A stretch of 64,000 nt of DNA from Tenodera sinensis. Lineage: Eukaryota > Arthropoda > Insecta > Mantodea > Mantidae. The stretch spans positions 29,017,435 through 29,081,434 of the forward strand of contig CM060965.1 in the NCBI GenBank assembly GCA_030765045.1, in the 5' to 3' direction. Position numbers and translations under genes: made by a program. Below the pieces are notes generated by a model. That model did not search any database. It worked only from the letters and a program-made list of their open reading frames with translations, and was not told the origin of the DNA. Positions 10,593 through 22,994 of this stretch are shown here, piece by piece; position 1 is the first letter of the stretch, and each line of letters begins with the position of its first letter.

Positions 10593-10815
10593 GTCGGTCT
10601 GGGTGGCTCAGCTGGTTAGACGCTGGTCTACTGATCCCAAGGTCGCGGGTTCTAATCCGGCCCAGACCGATGGTTTTTAAGTGTGCTTAAAAACGACAGC
10701 TCCATATCATACTGGCATATAAAAGAACTCCTGCGGGACAAAATTCCGGCACATCGGCGACGCTGATGTGATCCTAGCAATTGACAACGTCATTAAACAA
10801 CAAAATATTTCACTT
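10593..10815 (+). mobile_element. SINE family A, full-length tRNA-derived copy
   Basis: A 223-bp non-coding retroposon. The head is tRNA-like, with A-box-like GTGGCTCAGCTGGTTAGACG and B-box-like GGTCGCGGGTTCTAATCC, the internal RNA polymerase III promoter. The body has GTTTTTAAGTGTGCTTAAAA and CTCCTGCGGGACAAAATTCC, and the 3' end reads ATTAAACAACAAAAT. It matches the reverse complement of 61685-61913 almost end to end. The TSD is 11 bp with one change. It sits 60 bp downstream of a truncated copy of the same family. Confidence 0.88.
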
Positions 10816-10896
10816 TGCAACAGGCGAAACTGTGCGATACTAAAATAGTTTTCTGCGCGTCCTGCAGATTGGCAGCTTTCGCTGCACCAGCTCTTT

Positions 10897-10916
10897 AAAA
10901 AAAAAAAAAAAAAAAA
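10897..10916 (+). repeat. Poly(A) run
   Basis: Twenty consecutive A residues just before family X copy X4. Confidence 0.95.
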
Positions 10917-10924
10917 CAACTGTG

Positions 10925-11672
10925 TTGCACTCTCTTGACTTTCTTTACTCTTGTACTGTTCTTACAAACTCTTATTTCTCTGTCTTCTTCACGTTAATCG
11001 TGTTAAACATTTGTACAAATTACCTTATTATTAATTTTCTTGTACGTGCAAGATGGATATGCGAATACAGTAGGTTTTGAGTAATTGTCAAATCTTTTAA
11101 AGCTAGTCGCTGTATGCAGACTTCGAAATTAGTATCTCTCTGCATGGCCAAGAAATAAAAAAGTGAATAACGACCTTCCATTTGTGATAAGTTTAAGTAT
11201 GGCAAACCTCACACAAATAAAAAGGAATATCTCCGAAATGCTTCACTTCACAAAATGTTGCTTTTGGAATAACTTGTGGTTTTAATGAGATGTACATTTT
11301 TGTATAGTAAGATTTAGTGTACCTCTTAAGGTTTTCCAGGTATGCAAAAGTCATCAAGAGTAAACAGGGTTACATGGGCTATAGTCAGAAAATTCAAAAT
11401 ATGCTCAAAATCATTAGAACCATTTTTGAGAAAATCAGAATTTTCTAGAAATTTTCAATGCAAGGGGTAGTTCAGGGTGGAGGAATTTTCTTCGAAATCT
11501 TCGTGTTATACTGTTCACAAACACACATGCACGCGGGCGCGGATCTTTTTCTAAAAATCGTGTTTTTTATTCAGGGGTCCTCGAAACGTGTATGTCCAGT
11601 AAAATTTCGACATCGAATTTTTGGGTCAAATACAATACTTCCCCTACTTACTATATGTTGTAGAGAAAGTAA
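10925..11672 (-). mobile_element. Family X element, near-complete copy (X4)
   Basis: Read on the minus strand, it starts TTTACTTTCTCTACAACATA, has AAGTATTGTATTTGACCC and AAAAATTCGATGTCGAAATT, GTGTGTTTGTGAACAGTATA, and CTCCACCCTGAACTACCCC. It ends with ACAAGAGTAAAGAAAGTCAAG and GTGCAACACA. The total is about 745 bp. The distal end matches 37065-37175 and 44010-44120. The minus-strand frame at 11020-11205 (YSHIHLARTRK) recurs in part in the copy at 44005, but no enzyme motif is visible, so the element is probably non-autonomous. Confidence 0.65.
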
Positions 11673-14600
11673 AAAGTCCAATTGATTCTCGTAGAGTCTA
11701 CCGAGGAAGGACATAGAACTCAATTTTAATCCTTTATTACTTTCCATATGAAAATTATAAGTCTTCTAAAGTGTTAATTTTATATGGATCACTGTGTTTT
11801 CTTTTCTTCCATCTCCTATAGCACCGAGTAAACGTGAGAGAATAACTCTGTTGCCTTAGTGAGCAGTTTCGTTTTATTTTGTTGTCGAGTGGAAATAAAG
11901 TTTAAGTGTATCCGCTAATAACGTGGGCACTCATACACATCCGTCGGAGTGCTGTGGTCGTCATTCGCAATAATTGTTTGCTTTCTTCTTCCCTAGTGGG
12001 GACATCTGTGTGCTCTGGGTTGTACTGTCTGTCCTCTGTGCGATCTGTGTTTATGGGTTTGGTCCTAGCTTTCGCGTTTATTTTCGACACAGATGCGTTT
12101 TGGATTACGCTATTTGCACAGTAAACTTCTGCTGAATGTCGACACGAAACTATTGATCTTCTATGATTGTAGAGCGGAACAAGCATCGCGCATCCTGACA
12201 CACATTGCCCCACACCATTGCATAACAACCACATCCAAGAAGTCATCCTTCTTCCGCTGCTGATGACATCAACACAATAGAGAGGGCCCTCTTAGCAATA
12301 AATCTGCTGTTGCCATGTCGGTTACAGTTGTGCATTTAGTGTATTGTTAAGATTGTGCTTGTTGTGTTACACCTCAGAGGTACCGAAGTAAAAGAAATAA
12401 TTAAAATAATTAAAAAGAGAGAGAAAAGAAAATGAGCTGTTATAGCGGAATGTTAGGAAACAAACAGCGATTGATGCAGCCGCCGCGTGACTCGGTAACA
12501 CAGTTGTTGATATTCCTTCACACCAAGCCGGCTTAGACTTTTAGCGACCTTCTGACCCAGCGAAATGAAGTGGAATCTTTAATAGAGCTCGGCGCCGCAT
12601 ATCCACTATTGATGAGAAGGCATTTTGGGGTCAACTCAAGCTAAAAACTGGGTAGACCTTCATCCTGGAGCTGCACAAAAGATATTTTCTCTCTTCCATT
12701 TGTCACTGGACATAGAAAGAAACAATGTTTCAATGTTCACCACTGTTTAACTGACCGTGGATTGAACACACCTTTCGTTCAGGTAAAATCTACTGAATGT
12801 ACCCGCAAGTACAGTTTGTTCACCAAGTAGGAATGCAACCAACCAGTACGCCAGTAAACAATTCCAGATAAACAGCGACATCTGAAGCAGGAGTCGTGTT
12901 TCTAATCGCTCTTACGATAATGGTGCCAACCTTGGAATATGTATTCAACTAGATTAAAGCAAAGAGCTCGCTCAAAATAGCCCAATTTAAATGTTATCTT
13001 CAGTTCATGGAGTATATTTAGCTTATTAAACATAAACGATATTTTCAATTACTCCGTCTTTCTCTCACTGATCATTTTCTACCTTTTCTATATTTATCAA
13101 AAACCCTGCCAGTCTGTTTCGGTCTCGAGCGTTACATTTAACTGTTTATTTTACCTTAGCCCAAGCTAGTTCTGTGGGACTGAGATCACACATGTATGGG
13201 GGCAAGCAAAACACAGTGTGGCCCAATAAAATAAAAAATGTGTCGACAGATTTGTTTGTTTCCATCATCCTATGAATATTGTTTTACGCATAGAACTGTC
13301 ATTCTCAAACCCTTTGTTTTGCAACCACAATACCATACCCGATTTCACAGCACTCTTAAGCGGAATCTGCTTCTACATTACTTTTACCATTACCTCCGAC
13401 GTAAAACTAGTCACTCGTACGATTTTACAACTGAAATTTAGAGAAACTAGTAGCGGGTAAACATAGCGCGAATAACATTGGAGTTAAGTTAGCAACGTGA
13501 CCACAGAGCAACGTTTGTTCGGAAGTTTACAAAACTCTGATTACTTACTGGAATGTCTCTCCTCTCTCCTTCATTTCCCTAAGACCATGCGCTAGTGAAC
13601 AGACAGTACATACCGTCTCTTGTTTAGCGTGTAATGGAGGAAAGCAAGAGTGTCTCAGGTTTCTCTAAACATCAAACAGATATGTTATTAAATTTAACAT
13701 TCAGTTTTTAAGAAAAGATAGAAGTACAGAGCTAGAGACAATAATTTAAAGATGAACGTGATTAAAAAGCTGGCCTTACAAAAAATGCTCGACTATTACA
13801 GATGTTATTTTCTTTCATTTGTTTTCGCGTTGGTTAAAATTCCATTTAGCTCAGTCGACATTCGACTTCTGAAAGAGACAGAAAAAATAAGGTCAACTCG
13901 GAATCTTGTGTATGGATTTCACATGCTACCACACACCACGATGATAAGTTTCATTTTCGGCCCTGACTTAAGTTACCGGGTACTTTCATGTGTACAATTG
14001 ATATATCCTAAACATTCCTTAAAATACTGTATTAATTGTACTGAATCCTTCACACTTTGTTTGGGAATTCTAACATATACCGTGCCGCCATTTTAAGATT
14101 ACGACACAAGTGGGAGATACATAATGAAAACAGATGAAACACGCCATTTTCGCCAGAGTGTATCATCATTAAGTTATAATCCGTCGTGCACTTTGAATCG
14201 ATCCCGGTTCCTTCTTTTTCCGGTGAAATCTCCATATCCAATATTTAGGTGGAATGCAATAATGTGAATTAATTTGAAATTTGCAGAATTAAAAAAGTTT
14301 TGTAAATGCTATTTAGCTTTTAATGTCCAAGGATAAACGAGATTTTCATTTAAGGTTTTTTTCTGTTTCAAAAGGTGACGAAATAGTGCCAGGCGCACAA
14401 GGAAACAAATGGACAATACTTTAGTCGAAAATTCCCTTAGTTTGCTTCGTTCTCCAAAGTTTTCCACGATAGTTTTCTAAACCATGAAACTAATTTATAA
14501 ATGGTGGTTCACAGAATTTATGGACGTGCTAGGCCAATGCTATTGGGAAAAAGCAAGAGCTCAATCTCAGCGCTTCCTTTTACTGAGATTTTAAAACTTT

Positions 14601-15050
14601 CTGCTAGCCCTGGACTAAAAATAAGAAAAAGCAAGTAGGTAGTCGTCTGTGGGTGTCAATACACACACACAGTGGGCGGGAGGGAGGGTATTTCTGCCAC
14701 TCAAGCCTGTGCTTCAACTCCAGACGCTGATGTTGCCTCAGGGGCGCCTGAGAACCTGCAGATGCGGCGCCGCACAAACTTGGGTGGCTTTCTTCACCTT
14801 CAAACTTTTGGGTAATTAAATCTTGTGTTCCCACCCGCCTCTGAAAGAGCAAAGACCACACAAACACTGTTACGTTGCGTTCAGTCTTATCTGTACACGG
14901 ATGTCTAGGTATTGCCGGCCAAAATAAACAAACGAAGTTCTCGATTCTATCCGGCTCGCGCGGCAACCTTTTATATTTGTTATTGCAGCTAAAGTTTCCA
15001 GGTTATTTGTGGCTTTTTAGCGGGAGGCAACTTGTCTGTAAACCAGAGGC
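11673..15050. other. Unassigned DNA
   Basis: Several frames of 60-120 codons occur (11902-12246 minus, 13752-14096 plus, 14604-14966 minus) without recognisable motifs. I saw no tandem array or tRNA-like head. There may be old elements too decayed to recognise. Confidence 0.45.
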
Positions 15051-15058
15051 GTTGTCCC

Positions 15059-15111
15059 TTCGCTCTCTCAACACAAAGGTTTACTTCGCTCTCTCAACAC
15101 AATGGTTTACT
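15059..15111 (+). repeat. Direct duplication of 26 bp
   Basis: CGCTCTCTCAACACAAAGGT is repeated immediately downstream as CGCTCTCTCAACACAATGGT, each followed by TTACTT. Confidence 0.85.
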
Positions 15112-15227
15112 TTAACTAATGTGAAACTAAAGAGGAAAATGTTTTCAAAACACTCCAGCTGCTTAACATGAAAATAACGCAGCAACAATACTTATGAACA
15201 AAGTTTCTTCAGTTAAATAAGAAAAAA

Positions 15228-15935
15228 AAATGGGAATATCTACTACGTACTTACAATAAGCATAGAAAGTGTTACACTCCAACAAAAAATTCCATTGTCA
15301 ACGTCTCAACGGAAGTATATGTTATGGAATCTGTGCAGCACCCATCCACTCCCCCAGCCCCACCCTCCAAAAAAGGAAAAAACTATTTTATGTGTTAATA
15401 GCACTTAAAAACGAAAACTCGTTTAATTATGAATCATGGTATTAAAGTTCAGGACCTTACAAGGATCCGACCGTGTGTGACTATTTCAAAAATTCAAATC
15501 GATGTCAAAGACTATTTTAAAAATGGTTAAGCATTTGATTTGATATAAACTGTGATATACTTTTTGTGTAGCAAAATTATGCCTATCTCTTACGGTTTAC
15601 CATTACACAAAGGTCATTCAGAATGTACAGATTTCGCAGGCTATTCCGAGAAGAATCGAAATTTACGTTTTATTTTTCGTGAAAAGTTATTTAACATTAT
15701 GGTATTTTAATCAAAACTGTCAAGAGCCATTTTGAAGATAAACATTTAAATAATAAGGTAACATTTTCTATGCAAAGGGTAGTTTATGGTATGGTCTTTT
15801 CTTGAAAATCTTCATCTTTTTGAGTTACACTGTTCTTAGACACGAACATTTGTTTCTAAAAATGCTTATTTTTTTCTTTTTTAATTTAAGGTCTTTGATG
15901 GGCACACCAAGTGGTTTTAGATACTCACTGTTAAA
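15228..15935 (+). mobile_element. Family X foldback-like element (copy X5) with inverted arms
   Basis: The left arm (15228-15330) has ATCTACTACGTACTTACAAT, AAGTGTTACACTCCAAC and AAAAAATTCCATTGTC, a diverged family start. The middle part matches X3 and X6 (AAATCGATG, TTACGGTTTACCATT, AAGGTCATTCAGAATG). From about 15770 it runs in inverted sense: GCAAAGGGTAGTTTATGGT and TTCTTGAAAATCTTCATC mirror the arm motifs CACCCTAAACTAACG and GATTTTCAAGAAAAT seen in X3. This arrangement defines the foldback layout of the family. Confidence 0.5.
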
Positions 15936-16009
15936 TGTATAACAGCATTCACGAGCCCCAAAGAGAAGATATTTCACTTCCTATGCATTTGAAGGTATAT
16001 TACGTATAT

Positions 16010-16300
16010 CTCTTGCTGAGGCGAGCGATGCATGGACGGTAAATTGTCTCCTCGTTGCTCACCACTGTTGTCTTCCATACAAACTATAGGATCCAGCACA
16101 TTCCTCTTCCTACTTCTCTATCGATAGCCACAATGTCCGCTCTGCAGTTGCTGCTTCCATTTCTACAATGGACCTCCCCGTAAACCTCCCACTTGGCTGT
16201 GGATGTTGATGAGCGAACTCGGTGAAGAGTATTTCTCAGCAACTCTTCCTTTGTGTACATTAGTGCTGTCTCACTACCAGAAGAAGGTTTCTACCGTATC
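16010..16300 (-). pseudogene. LINE ORF C-terminal fragment with endonuclease-like motif
   Basis: On the minus strand, one open frame reads TKEELLRNTLHRVRSS, then AKWEVYGEVHCRNGSSNCRA and DIVAIDREVGRG before a stop near 16086. After a frame change, a region like NEETIYRPCIARLSKRY follows. This order (E-V-E-H-C, GS.RR.DI.AID, then E...IY.PCI...KY) recalls the domain that follows reverse transcriptase in some insect LINEs with a restriction-like endonuclease. The assignment is from memory and the clade is uncertain. No reverse transcriptase motifs adjoin it, so it is a fragment. Confidence 0.4.
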
Positions 16301-17200
16301 CATCATGTTTATGTACGCTAGTATGATATGCAATACACTGCTGTCAGATAGACAGTTTTGGCAGTTTGGGTAATTCACATACACACACTTCATAGTAAAC
16401 AAATCGACTACATGAGCAGATTAGCTGTCCAAGCCTCCTCTCATGCCTCGGACCCCTCTCGCCTTCTGCTGGTCACACAGTAGGTTACATTATTATAAAT
16501 CTTAAGAGATGCTAAACAAATAAAATTTAAATTAAATTTAATATTATGTTTAAATATAACTCCCAAACTTGAACTCAATTCCGAGAAATCCTGAAAAGCC
16601 AGTAATCATAGTCAGTAAAAGGCTATCATACAGCTCATCGATGTGACGTAACCTATTGATTGCGTTGCATACGACCTACCAAACAGTGCTGCCACGCTTC
16701 TACGTTGACACCATAACTCACTTGGTACCGAAATATCGTATTTGTAAATAAAATATGAGGATAAACTAAATAAAAGGAAGCTACATATAAAATATACATG
16801 TAAAACAGACAAATTTGCAGTATTTGCAATATAGAATATCTACAAATTGTTGAAAATCGTTTCATGCCAATTTGAAGTCGTTTCTAGGAAATGTTTCGTT
16901 AAAAATGTCATTTGAGTAAAAGGATAACATTTTACTTGAATTAAAGAATATTGAAACATGCTTTTAACATTTATGAAATGGTGTTGAGATTTATGGCAAT
17001 GCAGATCCAGTCCCACGTTGAGGTGACATTTGAGGCATTTTGAGTACATGTAATGGCGTTTATACAGCCACATATGGGCCTAAATGAACTAGTTGTCGAC
17101 GGGCCCTTAAACGTCACTCACTCACTTTATGAGAAGTAAAGCATGACTTCTCAATGCTTCTGTTTTGTATGTAATTTTCAGGACTTAGAAAAGAAGTTGG
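16301..17200. other. Unassigned AT-rich DNA
   Basis: Minus-strand frames at 16612-17073 are AT-driven and have no motif. Confidence 0.55.
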
Positions 17201-17201
17201 C

Positions 17202-17585
17202 TGCGCCGTGGTCGTGCAGTTAGATCGTTCGCCTATCACCAAGTCGTTCCGGTTCGATCCCAGGGATCCGCATGTGGTATTCGTGGTGAAGAAGCGGTCC
17301 CCGGGTGGCTTTTATCCGGGTTCTCCGGTTTCCCCGCCACTCGTTCCACCAACTGCTCCATCATCACCTTTCCAATCATCCATTTGGCCTGCATTTCATA
17401 TCATCCTCCTCCTCACTCTCATACTTTATGCTGGACTGACCACCCACTTTCAGGTCTTCACTCTGGCTGGTCCATAGGCTCGTCTGCTCGCCAACAGGCA
17501 TCTGATTCTAGGCATAGGCTGGTAAGTCCTAGGGGTGTAAGTCCTCCATACGGGCAGGGTGGGAAAGGAAAGAAGCTGCTTCAAT
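17202..17585 (+). mobile_element. tRNA-headed SINE (family E), long copy
   Basis: The head contains GCCGTGGTCGTGCAGTTAGA (A-box region) and GTTCCGGTTCGATCCCAG (B box), then GCATGTGGTATTCGTGGTGA. The body includes TTCTCCGGTTTCCCCGCCAC and CCTTTCCAATCAT, and near the 3' end GGCTGGTAAGTCCTAGGGGT. It matches 39262-39570 along most of its length, and its head matches the reverse complement of 56940-57045. The open frames at 17208-17596 are translations of the SINE. Confidence 0.75.
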
Positions 17586-17589
17586 ATAT

Positions 17590-18960
17590 AACGTAAATTA
17601 TGTCATTTTGTAGTCATTATTAGGGTGAGCATTGTTTTTTCGCTATGATTTATGTTACTGAAATTTATTTCGTTGTGTACTGAAATTACAAAGCATAAGC
17701 TGAAGGTTTCAAAATGCAAATTAGCACATTAACAATCTCTGGGTTCTAAGCTTATCTTTAATCTGTGCCGTTAGGTAAAATTGCTTTCCGCTTTCTCAAA
17801 AACTTCCCCTTTTGTGACGTTGGTTGTAAGTCGGCTGAACCATTGCAGATATCTAATTATTACTTCTAACAATTTCATAATTACAACGGCAATTTTTATG
17901 GAGCACTAGAACAAATTAAAAAGCTTCATGTTCTAGATCAGCTCTGTGCAACTCGATCCGAGGCCGTGAAATTAAACACTTGACTTATCGCTTGCTGTAG
18001 TGAATGAAAGCTTGGCTTTTAATCCGGTCTACTTTTTTCTCTGTAAAGATTAAACGAGAAAGCACTCAAAATTATAACCGTCTCTTGAGCAGTTATACGA
18101 CTCCCTCTCATTTGGAAATTCACCCCGCATGGGGTAGGCGCGGAATGCTGTCGAGACCTCCACTGGAGAATAAAAGTGCCTCTATTGGGGCGCCGGCAAC
18201 CGGAAGTTCCATTTCTTAACAGCCTACTTCTTCAAGTGGCTCGTTCCAGAGTGCAGTCACACAAAGAATCCACCAAAGTGAATTAGTTTACGCACATATC
18301 CACCATTCGTTCAAGATAAGAACAAATGGCATCAATTTTACAAATGTACTATTTCAAACCTTTATTCAGCCAATCCACATATTAAAGATGGACATGAGAA
18401 CACTATAAATCACTTAAAAATGAAAAATAATTACTTGATGGCCATTTTCAAACGTACAGAACAGAAAGAAAGAAAAACTGTCTCAATACACATTCATATA
18501 GACCAGCCATGTCGAAACGCCGAACCAGCCTTTGATACTTCCCGCATGACATGTTGTATTTGGAAGGAGGGAGACGAGTAAATCGAGCTTTACACTGTCA
18601 AGTGGTGTTATCTTAAGTTACTAGTAAACATTGTGCATAGGAAAGGTCTAATATGCATTCACAAGATCAAACACATTTAGAGCATGTTGTATAATATACA
18701 ATAAGCTTCAAATTAGGCTTAATATTTGTTATGGATATTTTTAGCTATGCCGAGACATGGGAAGCTACTTTTCTAGTTCTATTTTTACGATTTATTTGCT
18801 TCATTCAAGAAAATTATTGTTTGCAAATGTATGTGAAGACAAACATTACCAGTATTCGAGCGCTAAATCCCCTTAGCCGAGTATATTTATTTCTAGGAGC
18901 GAGTTTAAATAGATTTCTCCAAATTTCCTGTCCTTTCATTTCATATCATTTCCATCCGAC
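17590..18960. other. Unassigned DNA
   Basis: No element or motif-bearing frame recognised. Confidence 0.5.
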
Positions 18961-19215
18961 TTTTCAGGGTTGTCTGTCAGCTGCGTTGCAAGGGTGGCGC
19001 CTCTTCGTGAGTGGTCACTGACATCTTTAAATACGGTTCTCAGTGCCGAGGTGGCGTTGCGGCCATTTATCTTGGGGGGCCACTAGTCGAAACTTGGATG
19101 ATAGGCTCCATGCGCGAACCTTGCGTACAGATATAAAACCTGTACGGACCCGCTCTCAAACCATCTCATCCCTTCCGCCCGGGATCTGACGTACAAAATC
19201 CGAATCAGCGAGGTC
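18961..19215. other. GC-richer island with TATA-like motif, unassigned
   Basis: This stretch is clearly richer in G and C than its surroundings and contains GATATAAAACCTGTACGG near 19131-19148. It could be part of an LTR or a regulatory region. I see no terminal repeats, TSD or second copy in the window. Confidence 0.2.
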
Positions 19216-20355
19216 TGTGTTTGCACTTCTTACACGAGAAATTTTATAGTGTTAAAATATAAATAACAATAAGAATTTTTTTGGAAAATCCTGATGTATT
19301 ACATTCACATGAGTTTCTCTACTTTCTGGTGGGTATAGAAAAGTTTTTTGGACCATCTAAAAGGCAAAATATTGAAGTGCAGACTGCAAATAAGGGTATA
19401 ATGCCCTTTATAATAACAGAGCCAGATTTATGTTTTAAATATAGAACATATTAATAACCACGACAGAAATAATTCCAAACTAAATAGAAGATTTTCCTCC
19501 AAAAAGAGGATATTCAGATCTATGAATGGAACATTTATAAGGGTTCCTTATTAGATGATTAAAGAAATCTTTGAGCGATTTTTTTCTGCTATAGTGATAA
19601 GACTTGGAGGACGGAAGTTTGCATAAGAGTTAACGGTCGCAGTCGGCTTTGGGGAACTGCTAAAGCTTCTTCTTAGCTCCTCGTCTCTCCAGAAGTCCGG
19701 CAGAGTTAATCCTTGCAAAGAACTTCGCCGGAGCTCTTTCTGTCAAGTAGACACAGATATAAGGAACTAGGAGAGATAACCAGGAAGCCCTTACATCAAA
19801 AGACTTGTTCTGAAAGATTACCGAGTACGGAGTCTTAATTCCAAGGATTGCTATGCAGCGAAAATAGTTATCGATTCATTCCTTTGGTAACTGTCACCGA
19901 GCTAGATAAGAAAGCGAGAAACCATTTGAAGAATGTAACTTAGAAGCATCTGAAGAAAAAACGGAGGTTTCCGTGCTACTGAATGTAGTTGCAAAGCGAG
20001 TCAGACGAGGTTTAAAATGAACTCATCACATCCAGCAGTAGGAACACGTAAAAAATTGTCTCTGCTTAATTTTGATGTGCTAATCAAAAGGTCATGAACC
20101 ACATGCTTCATTGTATTAAACTTTTTTATTAGTGTTCCATTTATAACTCGCCTTTAACTACAGTGATCACATCGGCAGCTTTTTACCTTTGGAACATATT
20201 TCACATCGGCAATGGTGGCCGTGGTCGCCCAAGTCCATCGCCCAGTGGGTGTTTGTGCGTATATTATATAAGTAAGTCTGGAAAAAAAGAAACAGAACAA
20301 AGTACGGAAAAGGGAACAACAAATTAGATTACGGTTGTCATTGGATCTATGGTTT
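19216..20355. other. Unassigned DNA
   Basis: Nothing recognised. Confidence 0.5.
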
Positions 20356-20359
20356 TAGT

Positions 20360-20500
20360 TTTATACGTTAGCACAAACACACGATCACAGTCTCATTTAT
20401 ACTTCTAGACTCTGGGGAGGTTAAGGAATAATCTTGGCTAGAGAAAAATTCCTGGGAATCGAACTCGAGACTCTTCGTACAGAAGGCCTCTGCGAACTGT
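20360..20500 (-). mobile_element. tRNA-headed SINE-like element (family C)
   Basis: On the minus strand, GAGTTCGATTCCCAGGAATT is the B-box region, followed by TTCTCTAGCCAAGATTATTCC and a body matching 3590-3700. The family therefore occurs at least twice in this window, in opposite orientations. Confidence 0.55.
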
Positions 20501-22110
20501 ATTAACTTGTGTTGCGTTTTTAAAAAAAAAAAATGCTATTTTATAATTGGTCCGATGTTGTGGTGCACTTTTATAACGGGTTTAAATGTATTGATTTTAT
20601 TTATGAGTGATTTTTTTTTCCCCGTTTCTTCTTATACGATCCCGCGTAGAGGCACAGCTCGTAGTAGCTTCGTAGAGGTTTCCTGAAATGGCTCAAACTA
20701 GCTGTGGTGGTTTTTAGCTACGAGACTATTTGGTCATCAAAGGTTCGTGGTAACGGATCGATGTGAGATCTATAGTGAATTTGTCTCAAGCTTCCTTATT
20801 TTGATAGCACTTCGCTGTCACAATTTTTCTTTTCATGTCTATAGTTATTGTAGTTTATATTACATGTGCAGAACAATTTCTGAATGCCTCTGTTTTGCAT
20901 GTGAATATGAGGGCTTAGTAAAGAAGCTGCCTCACTTATCATTTACAATTACAGCAAAAGATACGTTGGTACCATGTCGATGTCTAGGATTGGAAGGAAC
21001 GTGACGTAATAAAGCCGAGCAAAACTTCGCAGCAGCATATAGAATATAGAAGCAATTTTACTTATTTTCTGTTCCATTTAAATGTCGTCTTTAACATCTA
21101 AGCTCATATCGCCGCCTTTTTGCTTTTCGAACAATTGCGCACCAGTGTTAAATTTTAAAATCCATTTACATCTTATTTTAAAGTTATATAGTTTAAAATG
21201 AGTTGAAGAAAATTATTGCTTTATATACTTTAAGTCAATGATTTAGGATGCAATAAAGAAAGTGGGTTGGTATTGCTTTCGGATATTACTAAGGGACAGA
21301 TCAGCGCGATCGTTAGGTATTATGCTATAGTGTTTATGTTGAAGGAGAGAGGGTGAGTCCAGATGTAAATAACTGGCGCGTGCCTGCTGTGCTCGTAGAG
21401 GTTGCATCAAAGGAATGCTTATACAATTACGACTGTTACTGTTGTTACTTCCTTATGGAACACTACCCTTTACGTATGACTGCTGCATGCTGTGTTCGCT
21501 GCAATGGACAATAATGTACATGCCGAGGTTCTCGAACGTGAGTGTTCTCACTCAAACAAAGGCTGTATCGTGAGAAACTCCTTTCGACATTGGTCGGAAG
21601 AGGTAATAGATGCATGCGAGTAATACACTACATATATTTCGTCTGATATATTTCTTACATCTTTCCATCTAGAGAGCTTGGTTACTTTTTGCAGCAAGAA
21701 ATCTCGCACAGCACATATTATTAAAAAAATACTGTATTTTTTCTTACACATTCTGGAGTTTATCGATCACACCATACTTGTTCCAATATGCTTATAGCCT
21801 TTGACACGTATTAACTCAGGGGTAACAAAAGTTATTCCTTATGAAATTTAAACTATTCAAAAGATCCACTGAAATAAGCAATTTTACAATTTGAATTGCG
21901 TATGACTGTTTGGAATGTAAAGCATTGTTCAGTTTCACGATAGCCACAGTCTGTACGCAGTGCCAAGACAGTATGCTCCCTGCATCATTATCTTGAATTC
22001 ACGGACCAGGTCACTCCACTCCGCCCTCTAGTGATAATACTTTTTTTTTATTTACGGGGAATTGCAGAAAGATTGCCTGTTTACTTGTAATGACTGTATA
22101 ACGAGGTTCG
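20501..22110. other. Unassigned DNA
   Basis: Frames at 20747-21004 and 21548-21751 show no family motif. Confidence 0.5.
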
Positions 22111-22112
22111 AA

Positions 22113-22126
22113 GGGGGGGGGGGGGG
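22113..22126 (+). repeat. Poly(G) run
   Basis: A 14-base G run. Confidence 0.95.
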
Positions 22127-22254
22127 TTAGCACCACAACTTATAGAAGATCTTGTCCCTATGCTCCCGACGGGGTGCTCTCTCAGGAGGGTGGGGAAGGT
22201 GAGAGGTGACATGGGGTGGTCAGACGGAAAAGAGACGGGAGCTGTAGACAGGGG

Positions 22255-22345
22255 TCCCTCACAACTGACTCTAGGCACTGGCTTGTAAGTTCTAGGAAGT
22301 GTAAGTCCCATACAAGGGGAGGGTAATCAGGTAAAGAAAGAAATA
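22255..22345 (+). mobile_element. SINE family E, 3' fragment
   Basis: CTCTAGGCACTGGCTTGTAA, AGGAAGTGTAAGTCC and AAGGGGAGGGTAATC match the end of the copy at 39262-39570. Confidence 0.6.
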
Positions 22346-22349
22346 GCCA

Positions 22350-22555
22350 TCCAGGATGAAAGGTGATGCGAAATGACAAGTGAATTGAAATTGGGGTACT
22401 GGAATTTCGGGAGATGTAATTATTCTCCCCCCCCCCCCCCCCCCATCATTCGCCTAGCGACCCGGGGAAACCACCAAAAAAATCCATGGGTCAGGAATGT
22501 CGGCCACGGGAATGGAAGCCACGACCACCCGAATGCGGGCCATAGATGCAGCTAT
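22350..22555 (-). mobile_element. SINE family B, head-proximal part
   Basis: On the plus strand, CCATGGGTCAGGAATGTCGG, ACGGGAATGGAAGCC and ACCACCCGAATGCGGGCC match the antisense tRNA head of the copy at 44785-45262. A poly(C) run at 22427-22444 interrupts it. It lies next to the SINE E tail. Confidence 0.6.
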
Positions 22556-22561
22556 TGATGC

Positions 22562-22612
22562 TGTGTGTGTGCGTACGTGTGCGAGTGCGCGCGTGCGTGC
22601 TTGTGTGTGTTT
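22562..22612 (+). repeat. Imperfect (GT)n microsatellite
   Basis: GT-rich with interspersed GC and AC steps. Confidence 0.85.
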
Positions 22613-22719
22613 ATTATAAATTCGACAGCAGATTAACATGAAGACAGTTGTTGGATAAAATGCTAACGTTTTCATTGTAAACCCAGCCTACCAGGCTACC
22701 TCCGCGTTGGTTCTCGAAG

Positions 22720-22994
22720 TTGTATAATGATGGCCATGCAAATTTCTGTCATGTCTTCTACGTAAATTTGCATTTAGCTGAGTTGATTCCTCTCCCTCTG
22801 CAGAGGGCTGGCCGGAGAATTGATTACTTACACATTTGTAGGACCGAGGGATTCAAGACTACATTCATCTCATCCGAATTAGAAGTACATTGTATTTATT
22901 TGTCAATATGCAAGGCCGCCGATATGACCTCTGCAGTTAAAGGCGGGATATAAATGAAACACTAAAAAAGCAAAAAAAAAAAAAAAAAAAAAAA
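22720..22994 (+). mobile_element. SINE-like retroposon with A-tail
   Basis: The unit ends GCCGCCGATATGACCTCTGC, AGTTAAAGGCGGGATATAAA, TGAAACACTA and then a run of A broken by GC, with 23 pure A at 22972-22994. The CGCC...GGCG pair followed by TAAATGAAAC is a common arthropod SINE 3' end. I cannot identify the head. Confidence 0.4.

Noticed and set aside
10593..10670. tRNA gene
   Set aside because: Boxes A and B are present but the sequence continues into a repeated SINE body.
11902..12246. 114-codon minus-strand frame
   Set aside because: Looked at as a LINE fragment but no conserved block could be matched.
14604..14966. 120-codon minus-strand frame
   Set aside because: No motif, and the same region is open on other frames; no support for coding.
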